NCBI GenBank assembly: GCA_026119855.1
Contig: JAOWBW010001444.1
Location: 237,213 to 301,212 of the forward strand
Source of the DNA: Campanula takesimana
Taxonomy: Eukaryota > Streptophyta > Magnoliopsida > Asterales > Campanulaceae
Direction: 5' to 3'
Length of the DNA stretch: 64,000 bases
Shown: positions 21,501 through 33,800 of the stretch, piece by piece
How positions within the stretch are numbered: the stretch's first letter is position 1
Layout: the number at the start of each line of letters is the position of its first letter
Notes under the pieces: model-generated
The model's database searches: none
Told to the model about the DNA's origin: nothing
What the model saw: only the letters and a program-made list of their open reading frames with translations
Position numbers and translations under genes: made by a program

Positions 21501-24500
21501 GCCATGGGCGGTCGCCCATGTCATCAGACCCTCCGACGTGATTTTCTCCCTTTGTGCCTACGCTAGTTCCCGGTTGGTCCTCTACTCCAACAATCTCCCA
21601 CCTAGAGATCAACCGCATATATAAGCCCCGTATCCGTTCTTCAACTCATCCTTGGTGCCGTCCTAGTGCTCTCCTTGATCATCTCCTCTCCTATTTTCCA
21701 AGCCCCATTGAAGCTATACATAGCTTCAATTTATCAAGGTTTACCACCTTGGTTAACATGTCAGCCGGGTTCTCCGATCCCAATATCTTCTCCAGCCTTA
21801 AGATCTTCCTTTCCAAGAGATGCCTGATGTAGTGAAACCTCAGCTCAATGTGCTTCGTCCTAGAATGAAACGCCGGATTCCTAGCCAAATGAATTCCACT
21901 CTGACTGTCACTGTAGAGAGCATTACCACTTCGCGTCTTCCCAAGTTCACCCAAGAAGTTCTGCAACCATACCATCTCTTTGCTTGCCTCTGTCACTGCC
22001 ACATATTCTGCTTCCGCAGTCGACTGAGCCACGATCTTCTGCAATTTAGAAGCCCAGGAGATAGCCGTACTACCCAATGTGAAAACATAACCCGTATTAC
22101 TTCTCCTCTTGTCTAGATCGCTTGATGCCAAATCCGCATCAACATAACCCGCTAACACGACCTCCTTGCTTGAGAAACATAGAGCCTTCCCAGCAGTACC
22201 CTTTAAGTAACGCAGGATCCATTTGACCGCTTCCCAATGTTGCTTCCCTGGATTGCCCATGTACCGGCTGACTACTCCCACCGCATGTGCAATGTCCGGC
22301 CTTGTACACACCATTGCATACATTAGACTCCCCACTGCCGAAGCATATGGAATCCTCTCCATCTTGTCACGCTCCTCCTTGCCCTTAGGTGAGTCCTTCT
22401 CGGATAGCTTGAAGTGCATACCCAATGGTGTCCCTGTTGGCTTCGCCTGTTCCATGCAAAATCTTGCCAAGACTTTCTCAACGTATTCTGCTTGTGAAAG
22501 AACCAACTTACCCGACTCCCTATTCCGGTCAATCCGCATGCCCAAGATTTTTCTGGCCTCCCCCAAATCCTTCATCTCGAACCGTTCTGACAGCTGAGCC
22601 TTCAATTTGTTTACCTCTCTACTGCTAGAGCCCGCTATTAGCATGTCATCCACATATAACAACAAGATTATGTACCCGTTGTCCGTGTTCTTGAAGTAGC
22701 AACAATGATCCGCCTCACATCTGATAAAATCAATATCGTGCATGAATCCATCGAACTTTCTGTACCACTGCCTAGGAGCTTGTTTAAGGCCATACAAGCT
22801 CTTAGTCAACCTACAAACCAGTTCCTCGCTACCCTTAGACAAGTAACCCTCTGGTTGTACCATGTAAATTTCTTCCTCCAAATCCCCGTGAAGAAAGGCC
22901 GTCTTTACATCCATCTGTTCCAGTAGCAAATTATCTGCCACTACTATACCCAGAACCATTCTGATAGTGGTCATCTTCACAACAGGAGTGAATACCTCGG
23001 TGTAGTCAATACCGTATTTCTGCTGAAACCCTTTTACAACCAACCTTGCCTTGTAACGTTACTGCCGTTTGCTTCCTCCTTGATCCTGTAAACCTACTTG
23101 TTATGCAATGCCTTCTTCCCCTTAGGCAGTTTAATCAACTCCCAAGTTTTATTGGCTTTCAATGAGTCCATCTCATCATCCATCGCAGCTTTCCACTTAT
23201 CACAAAGTGCACTATGAACAGCTTCCGCATAACATTCCGGCTCACCACTGTCTGTCAACAACAAATAGTAATTTGGGAGTATACCTGTCAGGTGATCCAC
23301 ACAATCTGCTGGATCTACGCAGCGGAATATCCGGTTCTGGAGTATGTGGTTCATCTTCAGTGACCCTTGACCTTGGTCATCATGAACTGTCCTGCTCCCA
23401 CCCGAGTTTGGAATATCCACCTCAACAAATTCTGGTTCCGAACTAACCCCTTCAAATGCCCCCTTTCTGTCCTTGCACAATACCTGTTCATTGAATACAA
23501 CATCTCGACTACGAATAACCCTATGATTTTGGTCATCCCAAAACTTATACCCGAAGTCATCCCCGCCATAAACCAATGAACGTACATTTTACAGATTTAG
23601 CATCTAATTTAGTTCTATCAACAGAGTCTATATGAACATATGAAACGCAGCCAAATATCCGAAGAAAGGACAGATTTACCTGCTTGCCACTCCATGCTTC
23701 CTCTGGAATTTCATTCCCCAATGGTACCGATGGTCCCCGATTGATCAAGAAAGCTGCCGTGTCAACTGCATATGCCCAGAACGTCTTCGGAAGTCCACAC
23801 TTCAACCTCATACTTCTAGCCCGCTCGTTCAATGTCCTGTTCATCCTCTATGCAACCCCATTGTGTTGTGGTGTGCCCTTTGGAGTCTTCTCCATGCGAA
23901 TGCCATTCGCTGCACAATATTCCTTGAACTCCCCGAGCTCATACTCCCCACCATTATCTGATCTCAAGCATTTAAGCTTAAGACCCGTCTGATTCTCCAC
24001 CAAAGCTTTCCATTTCTTAAACACCTCGAACGCCTCATCTTTGTGTTTCAAGAAATAAACCCAGACTTTCCTTGTCGAATCATCAATAAACGATATGTAA
24101 TAAGACGCACCACCCAGAGAAATTACCGGGCCGGCCCCCACAAATCCGTGTGGACCAAATCCAACTTTGCTTCCCTCAAAGCCCTAGCTGTCCTCGAGAA
24201 ATTACTCCTCGCCTGTTTGCCAAACACACAATCTTCGCAGATCCCCACGTCGACTGTCTTCAAACCCGGTAGTCTTCCCTTTGAGCAAAGCACTTTCATC
24301 CCTTTCTCACTCATGTGACCAATCGACAGTGCCACAAATCCGTATCACCCTTGGCTGACGCCACCGCGATACTATCCTTGGTGTTATTCGCCAAATACAA
24401 TGTCCCCTCTTTATTACCCCGAGCGATCTCTGAATCCTCCTTGGTAATAACCCAGTTCCTGCAGCCAAAAGTTACCTTGTAACCTTCTTCATCCAACTGC

Positions 24501-27500
24501 CCAACTGATAGCAGGTTCTTTTTCAAACCCGGAATGTGTCTGACCCCGTGTAGATGTAGGACCTTCCCGTCCGATGCTCCTATTCTGACATCCCCTTCCC
24601 CTTGATTTCCAAAGGCTCGCCATCCGCCAGATAGACCTTACCGAAATCACCGGAAGTATAATTTTCCATCTCCTTTGCTTGACCGCATGAGTGGAATGAT
24701 GCCCCCGAATCTAGCACTCATGATTCTAGGGCACTACTAACACTTAGAACCAGTACATCTTCACCTTCGATTATCACATTCGCCGATTTATCCCTTCGCA
24801 TGGGACAATCCTTCTTGTAGTGTCCTAACTCCTTACAATGATAACATTGGACCGATCCTTTCGCGACCCTTGGTTTGTCTCTGATCTCCACTGCCTTGCC
24901 CTTACCACCCACTACGTTTTCCCTTGATTCAGTTCTCTCTTTATTGCTAGTACCCGGCCTTCCCCTGCTAGTAGTAGCTAAGGCCGATCCTGAAGTAGAC
25001 GATGTCCCCAATTTCTTCAAACGATTTTCCTCGCCCAACAGAAAGTCTTTAACATCATCATACTTCAATTTGTTGTTACCCGCTGAAGCATTGATCGCTG
25101 TCACCGTTCCGCTCCAACTTCCTGGTAAAGACGCTAGCAACAAGCACGCATGAACCTCATCATCAAACGTAATATCCAACGCAGTCAATGAGTCTATAAC
25201 ATCCATAAACTCATCGATGTGTTTAGCTAAGGATCCTCCCTCTTGCATCTTGAGACTACCCATCTTGCGTATCAAATCAACCTTGTTTGCAGCAGATGGA
25301 GTTTCAAATCTCTCAGTAAGATAATCCAATAGCTCCTTTGTGGTTTTTGCCTTCTTGGTAGTCTTCGCGATCCACTTTGACAAAGTAGATCTGACCACCC
25401 CCCAGGGCTTTCCGATCCATGAGATCCCAATCTTCCTGCTTTTCTCCTTCCGGCTTGACTCCCTTTAGAGGCTTATAGAGATCTTTGTTGTACAAGAGAT
25501 CCTCTATTTGCATCCTCCAAAACCCGTAGTCAGACCCATCGAATTTCTCCACCGCTTGTTTATCCTTGCCCATTCTTGATTGCTTGAACAAACCCTAATC
25601 GCCCTATAAACCCGGAACGATAAACCAGAGCTCTAGATACCAGTTGTTGTGGAATTGACCCTCCAATACCCAAGCAATATCCCAAGAACAATATAACACC
25701 ACAAACAAGCACAAGAAATAAAGCACAAGAAAAGACACAGAAGTTGTTAACCCAGTTCGTCAATATGTTTGACTACGTCTGGGGGGCACTACCAAGCCAG
25801 GATCTTGCACTATAATATGTTTGTATGAAGTTACAATGAGTTTAGGGGCGGAACTTTACTTAAATATACAACCAAGAATAAAACCTAACCCTAGGAGGAC
25901 AAAGAAACCCGAAAATCTGGACAAAAACGGCCCCGAGCAGAACTGCCCCCCGACACTTGGGCGGTCGCCCAAAGTGTCCCTGGGCGGTCGCCCAACTCAA
26001 CAGCCTGGAGTGATGATCAGTCCGCCAAAAGTGGGCGGTCGCCCAAAAATGGCCATGGGCGGTTGCCCATGTCATCAGACCCTCCGACGTGATTTTCTCC
26101 CTTTGTGCCTACGCTAGTTCCCGGTTGGTCCTCTACTCCAACAGAAACAACCCCCCTTCATCTACAACACCACTTGAAAACCTAGAACCCACTTTAATTG
26201 CTTTTGTGTACCCTTTGCCGTCCAAACTTAAAAGTTTGATATGATTGATTTTCAGAGGTAGTTCATTGATAATTTCTCTTTATCTTCTTTGATTGCACAA
26301 CAATGGCGGGCGGTAAATTCCGGGAGCTTTTTAAGTACGCCAAGGTAGCACTTAGGGTCCATCAAAAACAAAAATCCGATCACCAGTCCGGTCTCCCTCC
26401 CTCCTTCACCGCCTCCATGCTGCACCCACCAAATCTGCAATTTCAGAACCATAATAATTGAAACCCCTACGAAAGACAGACTCCATTATCGCCCCAAGTT
26501 TATCTCCTTGACACAAATTATGGAAATAAACGTATCAGAGTTTCGGTTGTGTCCAATAACTAACTATATCGCATGGGAACACAATGAAAATTTTTCGTAT
26601 GCCTTCAACATCAGTCTGAGATGGGTTTCAGCTTTTATGACATGATTATTTAACATTTCAATGGATTACATTTACAACTAAACAGGTAGACTTGAAATGG
26701 AAAAGGATTAAAAATGGAAGGGATTAAAGTTGCTATGATGAAAACCTATTACAGCAGGTCCATTACTTTAAGGATCTACCTTATCTTCCAGTTTCCTACC
26801 AAATCTCACTTTATTCTGGCAGCCTATTAATTGTATTACAGGCAGAGGGGTGGGGAAAAGAAAAGCTTATGAGTGGAGATATGGGGCTGACGGGCTAAAG
26901 GAAGGTGAGGGAGGAGATTTGGAGTTTGCTGCCTCGGTGAATGGAAACTGGGCTGGCGCCAGCATAGTTACCGGGAACTCCCAACCCCCCCTCGTCCCAC
27001 GTCCCGGGAACACGCGTCCCGGGTTCACAAGGGAACCCGACGTACTCAAACAATCGTACCGGAAAATAATTGGCCATCAACGTAGAATCTTGTCTGCATT
27101 ACAATCTTTTATAGTTAACCGCCTTTACATTATATTCTTTTATCTCCCTAAAAGTATATATATATATATATATATACTCCCTCCGTTCCAAGGAAGTTGC
27201 AACATTTTGCCATTAAAGGTATTTCACAAAAGTTGCAACAATCCAAAAATGAAAGCTTTTTATTACTTTATAATCCTCCACTCATTCTCTCTCTTCCTCC
27301 CAACCACTCATTATTCTTCACTCATTCTCTCTCTTCCTCCCAACCACTCATTATTTTTCACTCATTTTCTCTCCACCCCCACTAATTCTCTCTCTTCCTC
27401 TCTTTTCATTCTTAATATAATATTATATCCTTAATTTCCCAATTCCAAAGTAAATGTTTCAACTTACCTGAGGGAGTATATAAATATATGCAAGCGTGTG

Positions 27501-27788
27501 CATATCTATGTTATTATATTCAACTTAGTGATGTGTATTCAATATAGAGCGTACCACGTTCCCAATTGATCCTACCCCCAGCGTACCCAAAATTTATTAA
27601 GTCACGTTCCTCGTTCCCGTACCCGTCCCGCGTCCCGAAACGTCCAACGTTCCTGGTAACTATGCGCCAGGAAGGTGAAGCCGTGAAGGTGAAGGTGGTC
27701 TGAGAAGGACGGAGGTTGGGTTTGGGAGGAGAGAGTGACAACGCATGTAGATCTTTTGATGGTTTCCTCATTTACAATGGGCAAGTAT

Positions 27789-27840
<52 letters not shown>

Positions 27841-30800
27841 CTGATACATTAAATATTTAATAGGTGTTAGTCATGTGTCATCATGTGACCAACGTTTGTT
27901 AATTAAAAACGATTCTATCAACGGAGTGATGACAATGCATAAATTGGGTAGTTGGGTGAGGACATTTGAAAAACAGGTATAGTTCAACGACCAAAATATC
28001 ACTTTTGCCCAAAAAATTATTCATGTTTGATTTCGTGATTTCTACTTGGGAGTTGAAATTTGGGATATTGAAGGTGGGTTTTGATTTATCCGTTGGTGGG
28101 TGGTGATTTTATTATTGTTGATGGTGTTATTTTAAGTATGTTGGATTAAAAATGATTTTTGGATATTTTTTGTGGTAATGGTGGTGGTGATGGTAGTTGC
28201 AGTGGTGGTGGGTGGTGGCTACAGTTAACATGAGTTAACGAATTATAACAAAAGTTAATCACATGAAGTCACATGATTAACTTCCATTTTTTTTTTTTTT
28301 TTTTTACCGAATTTATTGACAGAGTGAACACATTAAAACAAGTTTGAAAGTAGAGTGAGGACATTCAGAAAGAAAAGTTGAGCACAATGAAATTGGGCAA
28401 AAGTTAAGTGACCAAAAATATGGATTTTGCCCAAACTTAAATCATTCAATCAAAAGAAGTCAAGCTGGAGCCTTTGGATGTAATGACGGGAGTATGAGTT
28501 CCTGCACTATTGATTGATAATTGCTATGTATAACACGGATAAGTGATACTATTTCAGTCATCTTTGAAGTTGAATTCGTCTTTGAGGGTAAAATATATGA
28601 TGGTGTCAAGGAGTGAGAAGCTGACTATGGGACCTTGCCAATCATAGCACTACATGATTCTGTTTTTCCAGTTATACCTATTGGAAAGTGGATAGACCAT
28701 GAATCTAAGCCATATCTCCAAGTTGTTAGAAAACCCTACAATTAATGCAATCATAAGTGATTAATTGGCTATCAATCCCCAATTACAAATTGCTTGTATT
28801 TGGGCTCATCTTGGTATTGCGGTTACTTCAAGTCGTGAACCTGATGCCTATTAGAACTTCGGTGGCAACTCTGATACTGAGTAGCTTTTGTTAACTTCTA
28901 CTGTATCAGAAGCGCAGAGGACGTATGGACCACTCCACTCGTCGGGGCAAGTATTTTGTATGATAATATCATAAGTAGCACATAGCAGAATATACTATTT
29001 TTAGCAGGGTTATATCAATACAGGTGGGTGTAGGAAGTTATTCGGTAATATGGATATATAAATATCTGGTCCCTTTTTAAGAGTTCGTACCTTGATCAGA
29101 GAAGAGGCAACTTTAAGATATTTGCCTACACAATGAAAACGTTCTGGGTTATAAATATATCATCTGCCTATAAAGTAAGAACTTGTAGATATGCATTCTT
29201 TTCATAGGCCAGAAGTTTCATATGATAATATTGCGATATCACCACTGACATTTTTTGTTTTGATCAAGTGGGTTTCCTTCACCCCTTTACAATCTTCATT
29301 TGATCTTGGCGAGTGATTTTGGGTCTATTTATCGGTATAAACTTGTTTGAGTATTTTTTCCCCCGGAATGTTTCTGTCTGTATATTCATGTTACAACAGC
29401 ATCCTTTGTTTGTTTAGGGTTTCTTCTTTATTGTCTATCTTGCATTTATCCTCTTACATTGTAAAAAGCATAAACTGATCTGTTATATTTAAGTCATGTT
29501 CTATTTGTCACGTACTTGTTCAGGTTTAGATTGAATGAGAAACTGTGTATGCAGGTTACTCATTCAGCTTGCGACACTTGGGAAGGGATATCTGATACAG
29601 TCTCATCAGAAGAAAGTAATCATATTAAATTTATTGAAGCGTTTATTTATTGGTTCTTCAGCTATTGTTTTTGTGGCTACTTATGAAATTGTCCTTCTTT
29701 GATTGATTCTTTTTCTCTCTTCAAAATACTCTTGTGCTATACAGGTGGACCAGAAGAATGCAATAGGAGAGAGATTGGTGCAAATGACGATGTAGCCTTG
29801 CCAAACTATCATGTCAAACTGGAGCCAGAGATTATTGAAAACCACTCCTTGAGTTCTTTAGACACCTGTCAAATAGAAGCTTCTATTGCCAATGTGCAAG
29901 AGTGTGAAATGAGTACTGAGGGTCATGAGGTCTTCCTAGATGATCTTGACCATGTTGTATTGAAAGAACGGCGGAGAATGCTGCTTTCAAGGTATTCTAA
30001 GCATTTGGTTTCTTGTTCTTTTATGAGGTGCCTTTCAACTGCAAAGCAAGTGCTTGTAAGTTGTAACACTAGAATAGATGCTAAGCAGGTTCTTTCAGAT
30101 CAAGTTCCAGATGAAAGGTTCTGATATATTCTATACTTTATTTGTTTATTTTTTCATTCGAGAATGCAATGTTCCTATATTGCCTTTCAATTGTTGTACA
30201 GTTCTGACTATATTTTTAAACAATATACTTGCAGGGAAGTGTTAGGATTCAACAAACCAGTGGAGGTAACGTTTTCTTTTCTGCCCGATGCATGTGCATC
30301 TTACATCTAGTCTTGAAGACATAACTACTAAACTGAGTTATTTAAATTTTTTCTCAAATCATGAAACACAATCAGAGATGAGGATGCCGAATTGTCTTGT
30401 AGCACCTGAATTCTTGTGTATTGAATTGTTATGTCTACCACCATGGGGACCGTAGGCTGTTGAGAAGTTTCTATGTCCTCACCGTCTCCATTGAATATAG
30501 TTTAATAAAAAGCAGTTTTGGTAGAGTTTTAATCTCTAAATTGTTAGCTAGTTTAAGCTATATGCTTACTGCTGAAAGAAGAAGTTACCATTATGTTCTT
30601 CTCGCTAATTAGCCCCTATGTTTTTTCTTATTTTAAATAATCGAGTTGTTTTTGGGACATGATATATTTTCGCGGGTTTCTCTCTTTCTCTCTCTCTCTT
30701 TCCCTCTCTCCAAGTCTCTGTTTTTAGGCGGTATAAATCCCTAGACTGCTAGACACCCTTTGTTTTTGGCCTGTATAGCAATTAACAAAAAACAATATCC

Positions 30801-33800
30801 TGCTCTACTAGATGGTCATTCCTGTCATAGCACCAAATTGATTATATGGTTCATGATCCTCTCAAGACTCTTTGCGGGAGTGACAAGTGACTTGAAAGAG
30901 AGAGGTTTTTTTCAGAAACCCAGACATAGAAACCTGGATCAGTTTGGTCCTACCGCCTGAGTAGCAAAATCACCTTTTTGAGTTCTATGATTGATCCCCT
31001 TTTGGTTTATGTGAAAATGGCACATTTAATGATTCTTTCGTCAGAGTGAAATTTAGGTTATGCCATTTAGTTTTCCTTGCAATAATCTTGCCCCAAATCC
31101 AACAAAACCCTGTCATCGCCATTGCACATATAGACACAGCACAAAGATACGCACACAAAAAACACGTGTAAATATCTGTATCTATGATTATTACAGGAGT
31201 TAACCATTTTCTCCTCTCCACATGAATTTACGGTTGAGTCTTTGGTGCTCAAAGGAGAGCCATGTGGCATCCTAATAAGGCAGGGGGGTTGGATGGATGG
31301 TTGGTGGATATTTTTGTGGCTTATGTCGGAAAGAGTATACAGAAAAGAAAAAGAGAAAAAACAACATATTTGTCAGTGGTAATTTGAGGGGATAAATGAC
31401 ATTTTTTTTTGGCAACTAATTGAAAAAAGTTACTTTAGAACATAAAAGAAATATTGTACTAAGATAAGTAAATGCACGCGCCTCACCTGCCCAGTTCACC
31501 AATATATGTGTGTCTGTGTTATCTGTCCGTTTGTACCACTTTAGAGTTTTGCCTGATTCGACCTCATAAGTTGGTTGCTTACATTCTATTCCCTCCACTT
31601 TCTTAGGTTTATTAGCGCAGCCATAAACAAGGCGCCCCACGACTATGGGGTCATGGGTCTAATATAAAAGGCTTACCTTTGCAAGGGTCTGGAAGTTTGG
31701 CTAAATTGAATATCCTTCATTGTTAGTCTAGGTTTTCTCCTTCGCCAATCCTTTTTTATTAATTTAATTAATTATTGGTAGAGAGCGCTTGTTTGTGTAC
31801 AAATGCATTTTGGGTAAGTTCTTACTTTAGGGGTCAGATTCCTTGAGCTCAAAGCTAGAATTTTGGCTATTTATTTGGCTGCAAGACTGCTTGTATTGTT
31901 CGTAATTCTTGTTCAAGTGACATTATCCTGGACATGGTATTGGCTTTGGTTGATTATCTTTCCCAGCCTTGACACTTTCTTGTTCTACTCACGACATCTA
32001 ACACCAAAAATATAAAAAAGGAGCACCAACTTAAAGCCTAAGACTAATACTTGGAGAGCGAAAAAGAAGAGGTGTAGCTTTAACATGTTCATTGGAGCTC
32101 TAAGTTGCAAAATAATTAGATTGATTACTTGATACACTCCAAACTTTGAGATGATTTTGTCTTTTTCTGCTTAGTTCAATTGATATAGTGCTGTTCCGGG
32201 ACTGTAGCACTTTTATTACTGCATGATCCTTGCAGATCAAATCAGCAATGTTTGCTTGTTGCAGGGAAATATCTCAGGTTTATCTAGCTCCGTAGATTTC
32301 TTGATTCAGCAAAGTGATGGGGTCGGAAATGGAGAATGTATATCTGATTGTAACGATTCTGAAATGGGAGCAAGTCATTTGCATGACATGCTTGATGAAA
32401 ATGCATCGGGTTTACTTGGAGCTTCACCTATTGACACCAGTCCTTGTCTGGCCTTTACACACAACTGCCAAGGAACCACATGCACATCAGGAATCTTTGC
32501 AAATATGAATGAAAGTAGTGGAGTAAATTCATTGTCTTGCGACCAGATGACTGGCCTTAGATCAGATTTACCAATCTTTGCTAATGTGAAGGCTGAACCA
32601 GTGGACAGTAGTGATTCACAGATCCCAAGTAAAAAGGCTCAAGATTTTGTGGTTCTTCCTGTTAAAAGTGAAGCTGGATTCATTGATGAAAGTCTGGATG
32701 ATAAAATAGACCATATGTTACTTCGAGAACGGATGATATCACGGGCATCAAAGGGGATGCCAAGTTCTGCCACTTATGGAACTTCCATATTCTCAAGGAA
32801 AATTGGGCCCTCTTCCTTTGATTATAGTTCCGCAGGGTCCTCGAAACCGCAAAGAATGAAACGTCCACGGAAAAGGCGAAAAACTGCAACGTAATTTTGT
32901 TACTGTTGAATTTTAAGTTTTTTTTTTTTGTTTGTTTGTTTGTCATGTTTATATCCCGAGGTTTTACCCCTTCCGAAAATTAATTTGCAGGGACTCTGTT
33001 GAAACAGCTATGGAAGAAGATGCTCCTGGACTCCTGCAGGTATTACATGGATTGTGCTTACTTGTTTCAGGAATATTGGGGTTTTAAGGATGTCATCCAT
33101 ATTATTCATCTATTTGTCAGATATTACTTGAAAAAGGAGTGTTACTGGATGAAATTAAGCTTTATAACGAATTGGAGAGTGATGAAGTTCTGGATGATTC
33201 ATTAACTGAAAACAGTTTTGCTGAACTGGAAGCTGTGATATTAAAGGTTCGTTGTAATTTCATACATTGTGACATCTGGTATCTCTGATTCTCTGTGTTC
33301 GTTTCATACTGTGGACTTATTTCAGTCTTTAGTATTAAGATCTTTCTATAGTGTAACTATATAGAAGGTTGCCAGGTCTTCAGCAGACTATTTGTGATTA
33401 AGCTGTTTGTTCTGTGTTTATATGTAAAATGTGGTGGTTTGTGTTAGTTCAAGGTGCATTTGATTAATCATTTTGGGTTGGATTTCGAAGGGAATTGTCA
33501 GTTGATCCTGCTGCAGACCCAAAAATTAGTGATATTTTCCATCACAGTGGCCACGTTTTGCTGGGATGACAGCAATGTATGTATATGTGTGTGTGTGTGT
33601 GTGCATTGTAGGGGATTTGGGGGGATCTCCACATCCGCCTAGCCCATACTATCAGTCCTAACGTAGTCTAATGTAGGAGAATAATCAACACATGATAATA
33701 TGAAAGAATAACACCAAGATTTGTTAACCCGGTTCGTTCAACACATGAACTACGTCCGGGGGCACCAAGCCAGGACATCACTATAATAATATATGATGTT

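Larger units (their letters stand above)
21096..26143 (-). mobile_element. Complete Tork/Tnt1-like copia element in intron 2 (minus strand)
   Basis: A 5048-bp element with LTRs 21096-21592 and 25645-26143, flanked by GAAAC (21091-21095 and 26144-26148). The primer site complement GCTCTAGATACCA lies at 25630-25642 and the polypurine tract complement at 21593-21602. The coding order on the minus strand is Gag, protease, integrase, RT, RNase H. Tork/Tnt1 affinity comes from the RT/RNase H text (FLHGDLEEEIYM, LYVDDMLIAGSS, VCTRPDIAHAVGVVSRY). About six substitutions between LTRs, seen by eye, suggest an older insertion than the Angela-like one. It is antisense to the host gene. Confidence 0.93.
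20751..28012. mobile_element. Candidate Pack-MULE / long inverted-repeat transposon in intron 2
   Basis: An arm of about 190 bp at 20751-20940 (TTGGCAAAACTGACATTTTGG...) is inverted at 27840-28012. Shared blocks include TTTTCAAATGT, CAACTACCC and CATCACTCCGTT. Between the arms are a captured-looking exon (26303-26461), the Tork-like element (21096-26143, a later insertion), a Stowaway MITE (27177-27476) and a GC-rich segment (26940-27060). A third related end lies at 28380-28440. No target duplication was found, so superfamily and exact ends are uncertain. Confidence 0.45.

Noticed and set aside
26850..27434. A 194-codon plus-strand frame starting MGKRKAYEWRYGADG
   Set aside because: It runs through an AT microsatellite and a Stowaway MITE and ends in repeated Ser/Leu/Pro text from CT-rich DNA; no domain and no splice support.
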